Assembly (NCBI RefSeq): GCF_013359755.1 | Contig: NZ_JABMCJ010000094.1 | Span: 1-64,000 of the forward strand | Direction of reading: 5' to 3' | Length of the DNA stretch: 64,000 nt | DNA from: Tardiphaga robiniae | GTDB taxonomy: Bacteria; Pseudomonadota; Alphaproteobacteria; Rhizobiales; Xanthobacteraceae | Shown: in pieces, positions 42,418 through 50,361 of the stretch | Position numbering within the stretch: the stretch's first letter is position 1 | How the letters are laid out: every line of letters begins with the position of its first letter | The notes under the pieces: generated by a model | What the model was told of the DNA's origin: nothing | What the model saw: the letters and a program-made list of their open reading frames with translations, nothing else | Database searches by the model: none | Position numbers and translations under genes: made by a program

Positions 42418-42434
42418 GACGGGGCGGACTTCGC

Positions 42435-43481
42435 ATGGGGATGAAGCGGACTTTCACGACCGGGCTGGCCATCGGCCTGGTGGTTGCCACTGCAGTGGCT
42501 GCGGCTGCGATCACCTATGAGCGCTACGACACCAAGACGCTGAAGCGCACTGTCAAGCGCGACGCCGTATTGTGCGGCGTGAACACTGGCCTGCCCGGCT
42601 TCTCGTCGCCGGATGCGCAGGGCACCTGGACCGGCTTCGACGTTGACTTCTGCCGCGCCGTTGCCGCCGCGATCTTCAACGATCCGAAGAAGGTGACCTT
42701 CGTCCCGCTCGACGCCTCCGATCGCTTCAAGGAGCTGCAGAGCCGCAAGGTCGACATCCTGTCGCGCAACTCCACCTGGAGCATGTCGCGCGAAACCAAT
42801 TACGATCTCTATTTCCCGGCCGTATCCTATTATGACGGCCAGGGCTTCATGGTGCCGAAGTCCCGCAAGATCGATTCCGCGCTGGAACTCGATGGCAGCA
42901 AGGTCTGCGTCCAGGACGGCACCACGACCGTGCTGAATCTCGCCGACTACTTCCGCAGCAACAACATCAAATACACCGAAGTGAAGTTTCCGAAGCTCGA
43001 CGAAGTCCTCAAGGCCTATAATTCCGGCCAGTGCGACACTTTTACGGCGGACGCCTCGCAGCTCTATGCGCTGCGCCTGACCATGAGCAAGCCTGACGAT
43101 CATCTGATCCTGCCCGACGTCATCTCCAAGGAGCCGCTGGCCCCCGTGGTGCGCCAGCGTGACGACGACTGGATGATGATCGTGAAGTGGACGCTCTACG
43201 CCATGATCAATGCCGAGGAGCTTGGCATCACCTCGAAGAACATCGACGAAGCCCTGAAGTCCAAGAAGCCCGACGTGATGCGTCTGGTCGGCACCGAAGG
43301 CGCCTATGGCGAAGACCTCAGCCTCTCCAAGGACTGGGCTGCCCGCATCATCCGCCATGTCGGCAATTACGGCGAAGTCTATGACCGCAATATCGGCGAA
43401 GGCTCGAAGCTGAAGATTCCGCGCGGGTTGAACCAGATCTGGAGCGCCGGCGGCATTCAGTACGCCCCGCCGATCAGGTAG
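42435..43481 (+). CDS. Amino-acid ABC transporter substrate-binding protein, AapJ-like (orphan)
   Basis: The 348-residue protein has a signal anchor or signal peptide (residues about 8-27) and a polar amino-acid-binding fold of family 3. GFSSPDAQGTWTGFDVDFCR, VAAAIFNDPKKVTFVPLDAS and RNSTWSMSRE are characteristic of the general amino-acid receptor AapJ/BztA. The permease and ATPase genes aapQMP are not adjacent, which is a common arrangement for secondary copies. GGGGCGG seven bases upstream supports the ATG at 42435. Confidence 0.92.
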   Translation: MGMKRTFTTGLAIGLVVATAVAAAAITYERYDTKTLKRTVKRDAVLCGVNTGLPGFSSPDAQGTWTGFDVDFCRAVAAAIFNDPKKVTFVPLDASDRFKELQSRKVDILSRNSTWSMSRETNYDLYFPAVSYYDGQGFMVPKSRKIDSALELDGSKVCVQDGTTTVLNLADYFRSNNIKYTEVKFPKLDEVLKAYNSGQCDTFTADASQLYALRLTMSKPDDHLILPDVISKEPLAPVVRQRDDDWMMIVKWTLYAMINAEELGITSKNIDEALKSKKPDVMRLVGTEGAYGEDLSLSKDWAARIIRHVGNYGEVYDRNIGEGSKLKIPRGLNQIWSAGGIQYAPPIR

Positions 43482-43484
43482 GTA

Positions 43485-43736
43485 CTTAACCTCTCCCCGC
43501 ATCTTGCGCGGAGAGAGGTCGACCCGGCAGAGCGCAGCGACGCCGGGGCGGGTGAGGGGCATGGCACAGGGCCAGCGCCAATCTCACACTCTCGAAGCAA
43601 AGAATTCCACGGGAAGCTTCGGCGCCCATCATCGGAGCGATCCGATGAACTGCCTATAAGGCGCGCGCCTGCCATGCCCCTCACCCGCCGCGAAGACGCG
43701 GCGACCTCTCCCCGCAAAGCGCGGGGAGAGGTTAAG
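43485..43736. repeat. Palindromic intergenic repeat, CCTCTCCCCGC family (long form)
   Basis: CTTAACCTCTCCCCGC at the left end and GCGGGGAGAGGTTAAG at the right end are reverse complements, with GGGTGAGGGGCATGG / CCATGCCCCTCACCC arms inside around a unique centre of about 100 bases. It lies between the convergent AapJ-like and acyl-CoA dehydrogenase genes. Confidence 0.85.
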
Positions 43737-43746
43737 AGCGCCCGCC

Positions 43747-44883
43747 TCAATAATTCTTCAGCCGCGCCAGTTGGTCCGCGTGATAATTACTGTCCCCCAG
43801 CAATTCCTGGCAGACCCGCGCGCGCTTCATGAAGAAGCCGATATCGAACTGGTCGGTCATGCCCATGCCGCCATGCATCTGCACGCCTTCCTGCACAGCC
43901 AGCGTCGCCGTGGTGCCGGCCTTGGCCTTGGCGACGGCAATCGCGGCCGGCGCCGTCGGTGCGCCGTCATCGATCAGCTGCAGTGCCTTCAGCACGGCCG
44001 CACGCGTGACTTCGATCTCGGTATAGAGATGCGCGGCGCGATGTTGAAGGGCCTGGAATTCACCGATCAGCTTGCCGAACTGCTTGCGCTCCTTGAGATA
44101 GGTCACGGTGCGGCCGAACACTTCGTCTGACAGCCCGACCATCTCCGCCGCGACGGCGCCGCGGCCGATATTCAGCACGCCATCCAGCAATGCCCCGCCC
44201 TGATCGACATCGCCGAGCACGCTGTCGGCGGTAACCTCGACATTGTCGAACGTGATCCGCGCTGCATTGTGCGAATCCACCATCGCGGTGCGCTCGAGCG
44301 CGATACCCTTGGCCTTCGGATCGACCAGAAACAGCGTGAGGCCGTCGCGCTCACCCGGCGCACCTGCGCTGCGCGCCGCGACGATCAGGAGATCGGCGGT
44401 GTGGCCATCGACGACAAAGGCCTTCGCGCCGTTCAGCTTGAAGCCATTGCCGGAGCGCGCGGCCTTCATCGCCGTTTGCAGCGGACGATGCTTCGCGCCT
44501 TCGTCGATGGCCAGCGCCGCCAGCAGCGCGCCATTGGCGATTTTTGTCAGGTATTCCGACTTCTGCGCGTCGCTGCCCCGATTCAGCGCCGAGACGCCCA
44601 GCACAGCCGTGGAGAAGAATGGCGACGGCATCAGCGTGCGGCCGATCTCTTCCATCACGACGCCGGCTTCGACGGCGCCGAGCCCGCTGCCGCCGAACGC
44701 GTCCGGCACCAGCAATCCGGCAAATCCCATCTCGGAAAACGCGCGCCAGTAGTCGCGCGAGAACCCGGTCGCATCCTTGCTATCGCGGAGCTGCCGGAAA
44801 TGGCTGACCGGCGCCTTGTCGCCGATAAAGCCGCGGGCACTGTCGCGCAGCATGGTCTGTTCTTCGTTGAGGAGGAGAGGCAT
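43747..44883 (-). CDS. Acyl-CoA dehydrogenase (subunit lacking the usual C-terminal catalytic Glu)
   Basis: The 378-residue flavoprotein-type protein has the acyl-CoA dehydrogenase N-terminal, middle and C-terminal domains. The C-terminus contains VQMHGGMGMTDQFDIGFF, the FAD/CoA side motif, but ends in RLKNY without the GGTxE segment that carries the catalytic glutamate in most members. Its upstream neighbour has that segment, so the pair may form a heteromeric enzyme with one active site. It follows that gene by 148 bases, with a palindromic repeat between. Confidence 0.9.
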   Translation of the reverse strand: MPLLLNEEQTMLRDSARGFIGDKAPVSHFRQLRDSKDATGFSRDYWRAFSEMGFAGLLVPDAFGGSGLGAVEAGVVMEEIGRTLMPSPFFSTAVLGVSALNRGSDAQKSEYLTKIANGALLAALAIDEGAKHRPLQTAMKAARSGNGFKLNGAKAFVVDGHTADLLIVAARSAGAPGERDGLTLFLVDPKAKGIALERTAMVDSHNAARITFDNVEVTADSVLGDVDQGGALLDGVLNIGRGAVAAEMVGLSDEVFGRTVTYLKERKQFGKLIGEFQALQHRAAHLYTEIEVTRAAVLKALQLIDDGAPTAPAAIAVAKAKAGTTATLAVQEGVQMHGGMGMTDQFDIGFFMKRARVCQELLGDSNYHADQLARLKNY

Positions 44884-44926
44884 GGGTGTGATCCGAAATT
44901 TGATGAGAGCTGAGGTGGTAGTTGCT

Positions 44927-45013
44927 CGTCATTGCGAGGAGCGAAGCGACGCGGCAATCCAGAAACAACAAAGGAAGGAAGAACTGGATTGCTTCGCTGC
45001 GCTCGCAATGACG
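44927..45013. repeat. Palindromic intergenic repeat, CGTCATTGCGAGG family
   Basis: CGTCATTGCGAG and CTCGCAATGACG arms lie at the ends, with CAATCCAG and CTGGATTG nearer the centre and GAGCGAAGCGACGC-type sequence between. It sits between the two acyl-CoA dehydrogenase genes of one strand. This family is very common in Bradyrhizobium. Confidence 0.88.
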
Positions 45014-45030
45014 GTGGAGGGGCCGGCGTG

Positions 45031-46215
45031 TTACGCCCCCGGTAAATCCAGAATGCGTTTGGCAACGATCCCCAGCATCACCTCGCTGGTGCCGCCTTCG
45101 ATCGAATTCGCCTTGGTACGCAGCCACGCCCGCGGACGTGCGCCTTCATGCGAGCGCTGGCTTTCCCATTCCAGCGCATCGATGCCGCCCGATGACATCA
45201 GGATTTCATGGCGGCGCTTGTTGAGTTCGGTGCCGTAATATTTCATCGCCGACGAAAACGCCGGATGCGCCTGACCGGCTTTCGCCAGATCGACCGCGCG
45301 CTCTGCCGCACAGGCCAATGCGGCCTCGTCGACTTCGAAACTTGCTATCTGTCCGCGTAGCATCGCTTCATCGAGACGGCCCTGCGCATCAGCGCCGATG
45401 GAGTCGGCAGCGACCTGGCCAAGCGGTCGGCCGGCGCCGCGCTCGCCCATGCCGGAGATCATCGCGCGCTCATGCTGCAGCAGATATTTCGCCACGTCCC
45501 AGCCGCGATCGACGGTGCCGAGCACATGCGACTTCGGCACGCGAACATTGTCGAAGAAGGTCTCGCAGAATGGCGACTTGCCGGAGATCAGCAGGATCGG
45601 CTTGGTCGAGACGCCCTTCGACGTCATGTCGAACAGGATGAAGGAGATGCCGTCATGCTTCTTGCCGGATGCGTCCGTGCGCACCAGGCAGAATATCCAG
45701 TCGGCGTAATTCGCGTAGGACGTCCAGATCTTCTGGCCGGTGATGAGATAATCATCGCCGTCGCTCTCGGCGCGCGTCTGCAGCGAGGCGAGATCGGAGC
45801 CGGCATTGGGTTCGGAATAGCCCTGGCACCAGCGGATCAGGCCTGCGGCGATCTTCGGCAGATGCTCCTGCTTTTGGGCGTCGGTGCCATATTTCAGCAG
45901 CGCCGGCCCAAGCATCGAAATGCCGAACGACACCAGCGGCAGACGGGCCGAGATCGCAGCCATTTCCTGGCGCAGGATCTTCGTCTGTTCGCCGTCGAGG
46001 CCGCCGCCGCCATATTCCTTTGGCCAATGCGGCACGGTCCAGCCCTTGTCGCGCATCCGTTCGAACCAGACCCGCTGCGGCTCGGATGAGTACTTCGCAT
46101 TGCGACCGCCCCAGAACGTATCCTCATCCGAACCCATCGGCCTCCGCATCTCCGGCGGGCAATTGGCCTCAAGCCAGGCGCGCGTCTCGCTGCGAAATTG
46201 ATCGAGATCCGACAT
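45031..46215 (-). CDS. Acyl-CoA dehydrogenase
   Basis: The 394-residue enzyme has the full family layout: N-terminal helices (FRSETRAWLEANCP), the middle-domain YSEPNAGSDLASLQ with the flavin/substrate loop QKIWTSYANYADW, and the C-terminal SIEGGTSEVMLGI segment with the catalytic Glu. ATG 46215 has GGAAA seven bases upstream. Substrates of this subgroup tend to be branched or ring-bearing acyl-CoAs, as in sterol or bile-acid side chains, but the sequence alone does not prove that. Confidence 0.92.
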   Translation of the reverse strand: MSDLDQFRSETRAWLEANCPPEMRRPMGSDEDTFWGGRNAKYSSEPQRVWFERMRDKGWTVPHWPKEYGGGGLDGEQTKILRQEMAAISARLPLVSFGISMLGPALLKYGTDAQKQEHLPKIAAGLIRWCQGYSEPNAGSDLASLQTRAESDGDDYLITGQKIWTSYANYADWIFCLVRTDASGKKHDGISFILFDMTSKGVSTKPILLISGKSPFCETFFDNVRVPKSHVLGTVDRGWDVAKYLLQHERAMISGMGERGAGRPLGQVAADSIGADAQGRLDEAMLRGQIASFEVDEAALACAAERAVDLAKAGQAHPAFSSAMKYYGTELNKRRHEILMSSGGIDALEWESQRSHEGARPRAWLRTKANSIEGGTSEVMLGIVAKRILDLPGA

Positions 46216-46387
46216 CAGCGTTTCCATCCATTTTGTGCGCGGGATGCCGAGCATCCGCAATGTTGTTGGGCGAAGCTTACTCGCCACTTCGTGGAATTCA
46301 ATGGCCTGCTGCAAAGCGGAAGTAGTCAGGCTCGCCATTCCGGTGTATCGCCAAAGGACAACGAGCAAAAACACACGAGGAAACAAC

Positions 46388-46933
46388 ATGCGTCTCAAGT
46401 GGCTTTCGCCTGGCGAAATGTCTCCCGACCAAAAGTCCATCTATGACGAGTCGATCGCCAGCAAGCGCGGACGCCCACCGGAGCCTATGATGGCCTGGCT
46501 CGCCAGCCCGAACATGGCCCGGCACGCGACCCGCCTCGGCGCGTTTCTGCGCTACGACACCACGCTAACACCCGCGCATGCCGAACTGGCGATCCTCGTC
46601 ACCGCGCGGCACTGGACCGCGCATTTCGAATGGTATGCGCACAAGAAGATGGCACTCGACGGCGGCCTCGATCCCGCCATCATCGAAGATATCAAGAACC
46701 GTCGCACGCCGAGTTTCAGCGAGAAGAAAGCGCGGGTGATCTATGACGTCGCCAAGTCGCTGCACGAGGCGCAGGGCCTGTCCAAGCCGCTCTATGACGA
46801 AGCCACCGAGACCTTGGGCGCACAGGGCCTCGTCGAGATCATCGGGCTGTGCGGCTACTACACCATGGTCTCGATGACGCTGAACACCTACGAGTTCGGC
46901 CTGCCGGACGGGCTGGTGTCCGAGCTTGCATAG
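46388..46933 (+). CDS. Carboxymuconolactone-decarboxylase-like protein
   Basis: The 181-residue protein belongs to the CMD/AhpD superfamily. The core helices include LAILVTARHWTAHFEWYAHK near residue 68, in place of the redox CxxC-H motif of AhpD, so it is probably not a peroxidase partner. AGGAGG-like GAGG precedes the ATG by seven bases. It is divergent from the acyl-CoA dehydrogenase pair; a shared role in the breakdown of a carboxylic compound is possible. Confidence 0.87.
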   Translation: MRLKWLSPGEMSPDQKSIYDESIASKRGRPPEPMMAWLASPNMARHATRLGAFLRYDTTLTPAHAELAILVTARHWTAHFEWYAHKKMALDGGLDPAIIEDIKNRRTPSFSEKKARVIYDVAKSLHEAQGLSKPLYDEATETLGAQGLVEIIGLCGYYTMVSMTLNTYEFGLPDGLVSELA

Positions 46934-46962
46934 CCGACGTTCCTTGGGATGAGTAAAGCGCG

Positions 46963-47004
46963 GCGAAACCCATCAATCCAATTCTCGGAAACGATGGGTT
47001 TCGC
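46963..47004. repeat. Perfect 12-bp hairpin, GCGAAACCCATC family
   Basis: GCGAAACCCATC (46963-46974) and GATGGGTTTCGC (46993-47004) are exact reverse complements around an 18-base centre. It lies just after the CMD-like gene and may end its transcript. Similar GATGGGTTTCGC hairpins are dispersed in these genomes. Confidence 0.7.
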
Positions 47005-47076
47005 GAAGGTGCTCTACCGATCCTGCGATCGCGTGACTAGATCGTCCTGAGCGTCACACCATTCAGGAGCTTCGAC

Positions 47077-47574
47077 ATGCCCGACCCCACCACGCCGATC
47101 CCCGCAGGCACACGGATCGGGCATGTTCACCTGAAGGTTGCCGATCTTGATCGCGCGCTTGGCTTTTACCGCGACGTCCTCGGCTTTCAGGTCAAGCAAC
47201 GCTATGGCGATCAGGCTGTCTTCATCGCCGCCGGCAATTACCATCACCACATCGGCCTCAACACCTGGGAGAGCAAAGGCGGCCAGCCGCCTGCGCCCGG
47301 CACGACAGGTCTTTTCCATACCGCGATCCTGTATCCCACCCGCGCCGCATTGGCCGACGCGCTGCACCGCGTGCTCTCGGCCCGCATACAGCTTGACGGC
47401 GCCAGCGACCACGGCGTCAGCGAAGCGCTGTATCTGCGCGACCCCGACCAGAACGGCGTCGAACTGTATTGGGATCGCCCGGAGGCAGACTGGCCACGGA
47501 ATGGCGATGGCGGCATCGCGATGTTTACCAAGCGGCTGGATGTTGAGGAGCTGCTGAAGCAGCGGCAGACATAA
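47077..47574 (+). CDS. VOC family protein, catechol-2,3-dioxygenase/glyoxalase-like
   Basis: The 165-residue protein is a single-domain vicinal-oxygen-chelate protein. The N-terminal metal His is in IGHVHLKVADLDRALGFYRD (residues 14 onward), further ligands are likely in NYHHHIGLNTW near residue 55 and GVELYWDRPE near residue 130. It resembles the N-terminal half of CatE-type extradiol dioxygenases. Genes of this kind often have unknown substrates. A repeat follows the stop. Confidence 0.88.
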   Translation: MPDPTTPIPAGTRIGHVHLKVADLDRALGFYRDVLGFQVKQRYGDQAVFIAAGNYHHHIGLNTWESKGGQPPAPGTTGLFHTAILYPTRAALADALHRVLSARIQLDGASDHGVSEALYLRDPDQNGVELYWDRPEADWPRNGDGGIAMFTKRLDVEELLKQRQT

Positions 47575-47581
47575 ACTCAGT

Positions 47582-47678
47582 CCTCATCCTGAGGAGCCGC
47601 GCCCCTTCGCGCGGCGTCTCGAAGGATGTGCCAAGCAGCTCATGGTTCGAGACGGCGCTACGCGCCTCCTCACCATGC
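47582..47678. repeat. Palindromic repeat, CCTCATCCTGAGGAGC family
   Basis: The unit has CCTCATCCTGAGGAGCCGC at the left and GCGCCTCCTCACCATG at the right, with GTCTCGAAGGATG and CATGGTTCGAGAC as inner arms. It lies between the VOC gene and the convergent MFS gene and overlaps the last codons of the latter. It belongs to a dispersed family in Bradyrhizobium. Confidence 0.75.
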
Positions 47679-48935
47679 GGTTAGAGCTTTGCTCTTCCGC
47701 CCCCGCACCATTATCAATACTGCTGCGGCCACCTGCAACGCCATGCAGACATAAAACGGCACGGCGTAACTGCCCGAAAGATCGCGCAGCCAGCCGACGA
47801 TGCCCGGACCGAAAGCGTAAGTGACCTGCGTCGCCGCCGTGATCAGGCTGACCAGCACCCCGAACGAGCGTGCGGCAAATTCGCGCTGCACGATCAGCGC
47901 TGGCAGCGTGATCAGATTTCCAACCGAAAAGCCGAACAACGCGCAGGCGAAGAACACCAGCGCTTCGTTGCGCGAATTGATAATTATCGCAAGCGCCGTT
48001 GCCTGGCTGAGAAACGATAGCGCCGATGCCAGTCGCTGATTGAGCCGATCTATCACTGTCGAGAACAGCACGCGGCCAACCACCGCCATCAGCGTCAGCA
48101 GCGATACCGCGGCTGCCGCGCGCTCGCGGCCGATCACCGGATCGAGAAACGAGATCAGGTGAACGATGAAGCCGACCTGCGCAAATAATCCGAACGCAAA
48201 AGCAATGGTGAGCGTCAGGAACGCCACGTCGCGCATCGCCTCCGCGCGAATCCGTGTCGACGATGGCGCGCTAGCCGCAGCGGCAACACCGTCCGGTGTG
48301 GCGGGTGCTGCGCGATGCGGCGGATGGCCGACGAAGATGATGATCACCGGGACGAGCAGCACAAGCATCGCGATCGCTGCTGCGATAGTCGCGCCGCCAA
48401 AGCCGAATGCATTGCTCGCCGTCACCATCAGAGGCACGCCGACGATGCCGCCGAAACTCGCGCCATTCAGCGCAAGGCTGATGGCCATGCCGCGCTTCTT
48501 GTCGAACCACAGACCAAGCGTGTTGGTGATGGCGCCAAGGCTGGTGCCGGCCCACCCGAAGGCGAGCAGCACATTCACCGCATAAAGTTGCCAGGGCGAC
48601 GTGATCTGTCCGAGCAGGATGGTGGCGAAAGCCATTACGCCGACACCGGCCAGCAAACAGTTACGCGGCCCGAGCGCGCGCATCGCTTCGCTTACGAATG
48701 CGACCAGCAATGCGCCGACGAGATAGAAGAAGGTCGTGGCCGTTGCGATGGTCGAGGCCGGCCAGCCATGCACGCGCTGAAGTTCCGCGAGATAGACGCT
48801 CTGGCCATAGAAGCCGAGCGCCCAGCCGAATGTCGCGAGCAGGAAACAAACACCGACGATACGCCAGCCGTCGTAACGAGCGGATGTCTCGTCATTTACC
48901 TCGGGCTTCTTCGGCCCAGTCGGAGTCGCGTCCAT
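47670..48935 (-). CDS. MFS transporter, oxalate/formate antiporter-like
   Basis: The 421-residue protein has twelve predicted helices and a cytoplasmic N-terminus. GWRIVGVCFLLATFGWALGF opens the first helix, and NTLGLWFDKKRGMAISLALN near residue 140 is typical of OFA (oxalate/formate) porters and monocarboxylate porters. The loop between helices six and seven is Ala/Pro-rich. No metabolic gene is attached. The C-terminus lies in a repeat. Confidence 0.88.
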   Translation of the reverse strand: MDATPTGPKKPEVNDETSARYDGWRIVGVCFLLATFGWALGFYGQSVYLAELQRVHGWPASTIATATTFFYLVGALLVAFVSEAMRALGPRNCLLAGVGVMAFATILLGQITSPWQLYAVNVLLAFGWAGTSLGAITNTLGLWFDKKRGMAISLALNGASFGGIVGVPLMVTASNAFGFGGATIAAAIAMLVLLVPVIIIFVGHPPHRAAPATPDGVAAAASAPSSTRIRAEAMRDVAFLTLTIAFAFGLFAQVGFIVHLISFLDPVIGRERAAAAVSLLTLMAVVGRVLFSTVIDRLNQRLASALSFLSQATALAIIINSRNEALVFFACALFGFSVGNLITLPALIVQREFAARSFGVLVSLITAATQVTYAFGPGIVGWLRDLSGSYAVPFYVCMALQVAAAVLIMVRGRKSKALTAW

Positions 48936-49132
48936 TCCGGATCTGCTTTCATTACGTTTCGTCCATCATGCTGCTCTGCGACAACACGCCGCGCTGATGT
49001 ACCACCGTGATTAGAATTAACCACCCGTTTTACGGACCAAAACGCTTTTGGATTAACTTCACAATCAAGCCATTCAAATCTTCACACCCTTGGCAGCTGC
49101 ATTCGGCAGCGCCATATGGTATCGTATTGGAT

Positions 49133-49153
49133 ATGGAGGATTTTGAACCGTGA
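49133..49153 (+). other. Possible six-codon leader ORF overlapping the regR start
   Basis: ATG GAG GAT TTT GAA CCG TGA reads MEDFEP and stops with TGA overlapping the GTG start of regR (GTGA). The GGAGG that serves as the regR ribosome site is inside the second and third codons. It may be accidental, but translation of it would affect access to the regR start. Confidence 0.3.
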
Positions 49154-49704
49154 ATGCGCTTGCCGAAGTGACTGAACAGACCGACCGCTCGCTCCTGATC
49201 GTGGAGGACGACAAGCCGTTTCTGGAGCGTCTTTCGCGTGCGATGGAAACGCGGGGCTTCACGGTCACATCCTGCGACTCCGTTTCCGAAGGTCTCGCCC
49301 AGATCAGCAAATCGGCGCCCGCTTTTGCCGTAGTCGATCTTCGTCTCGGTGACGGCAACGGCCTCGATGTCGTGTCGGCGCTGAAGCAACAGCGTCCCGA
49401 TGCGCGCGCCATCGTACTCACCGGCTATGGCAACATCGCCACCGCCGTGACGGCGGTGAAGATGGGTGCTGTCGACTATCTGTCGAAGCCGGCCGATGCC
49501 GACGACGTCGTTGCAGCGCTGCTTGCGATCGACAATGACAAGTCCGAACTGCCGAACAACCCGATGTCGGCCGACCGCGTGCGCTGGGAGCACATCCAGC
49601 GCATCTATGAGATGTGCAACCGCAACGTCTCGGAAACCGCACGTCGTCTGAACATGCATCGCCGTACGCTGCAGCGCATTCTCGCCAAGCGCGCGCCGCG
49701 CTAA
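49150..49704 (+). CDS. regR: RegA/ActR/RegR-family response regulator
   Basis: The 184-residue regulator has a receiver domain (LLIVEDDKPFLERLSRAM; phospho-Asp in FAVVDLRLGDGNGLDV, near residue 63) and a Fis-like helix-turn-helix with ETARRLNMHRRTLQRILAKR at the C-terminus, the invariant sequence of the RegA/PrrA/ActR/RegR group. These control redox-dependent genes such as nif, cbb and respiratory operons. Its usual sensor kinase RegS/RegB is not adjacent. Start codon GTG 49150, with GGAGG ten bases upstream. Confidence 0.94.
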   Translation: MNALAEVTEQTDRSLLIVEDDKPFLERLSRAMETRGFTVTSCDSVSEGLAQISKSAPAFAVVDLRLGDGNGLDVVSALKQQRPDARAIVLTGYGNIATAVTAVKMGAVDYLSKPADADDVVAALLAIDNDKSELPNNPMSADRVRWEHIQRIYEMCNRNVSETARRLNMHRRTLQRILAKRAPR

Positions 49705-49718
49705 GCCTTCTTTAAAAG

Positions 49719-50213
49719 CTAGATTTCGTTTGGCCAGGCTGCATGACCTTGAGGGTCGTGCAGCCTGTTCAGTCTGTGCGCCGCGGTCATCGCGAAGCGG
49801 AGCATCATGCCCTTGCGCGTCGGCGCCGGCAGCCGGTGCTCCGGTGCATCGCAATGAACATGCGCGCCATAGGCATCCGCCACGATCAGGCCTGTGTCAG
49901 CGGGAAAAATCTCGCAGGGCAGATCCTGCGTGAAGGCGAAGAACAGCCGGTCGCAATGCGCGCGATACTCGGGCCATTTCTGATCAGCCCGCAAATCCTC
50001 CAATGACGATTTGATCTCGACGATCCAGACATCCCCGCGCTCGTTCAGCGCGACCAGGTCCGCCCGCCGCCCGGACGGCAATGATAGTTCGCTGACGCAT
50101 GAGAATCCCAGCGACCGCAGCAACCTTGTGGTTCCGCGCGCAATCGCCAGTGCCGTCTCCGACTGACGACGATCGAAAATCAGCGCGGGCGTGTGAACGG
50201 CGTTCGATTCCAT
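49719..50213 (-). CDS. mmcB: MmcB family DNA repair protein
   Basis: The 164-residue protein resembles MmcB of Caulobacter, a predicted nuclease that takes part in mitomycin C resistance. PD-(D/E)XK-like residues are in SGRRADLVAL (residues about 47-56) and WIVEIKSSLEDL (near 64). No LexA box (GAAC-N7-GAAC or GTTC-N7-GTTC) is visible before the start. It is divergent from the vWA gene and convergent with regR. Confidence 0.88.
   Translation of the reverse strand: MESNAVHTPALIFDRRQSETALAIARGTTRLLRSLGFSCVSELSLPSGRRADLVALNERGDVWIVEIKSSLEDLRADQKWPEYRAHCDRLFFAFTQDLPCEIFPADTGLIVADAYGAHVHCDAPEHRLPAPTRKGMMLRFAMTAAHRLNRLHDPQGHAAWPNEI
49735..49767. terminator. Strong hairpin in the 3' end of mmcB, behind regR
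   Basis: CAGGCTGCATGACC (49735-49748) and GGTCGTGCAGCCTG (49754-49767) pair over 14 bases with one G-T wobble and a five-base loop. It lies 31 bases after the regR stop, inside the last codons of the convergent mmcB. It could end the regR transcript, but no T-run follows. Confidence 0.4.
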
Positions 50214-50361
50214 GGCGACAAACTTAGCCGATTTCGGCGGGGCCGCACATCACGTCTCCCGCCGGAAGGCCGCATGAACGTCGTAAGCCGACCACAGGAT
50301 TTCCGCAAGCGACGACATGCGCCGAAAGCCATCGCTGCAGCCCGGATTACGGAGATATCCC

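Noticed and set aside
42330-43562. 410-codon open frame opposite the AapJ-like gene
   Set aside because: It is the complement of a recognisable binding protein and runs through a palindromic repeat.
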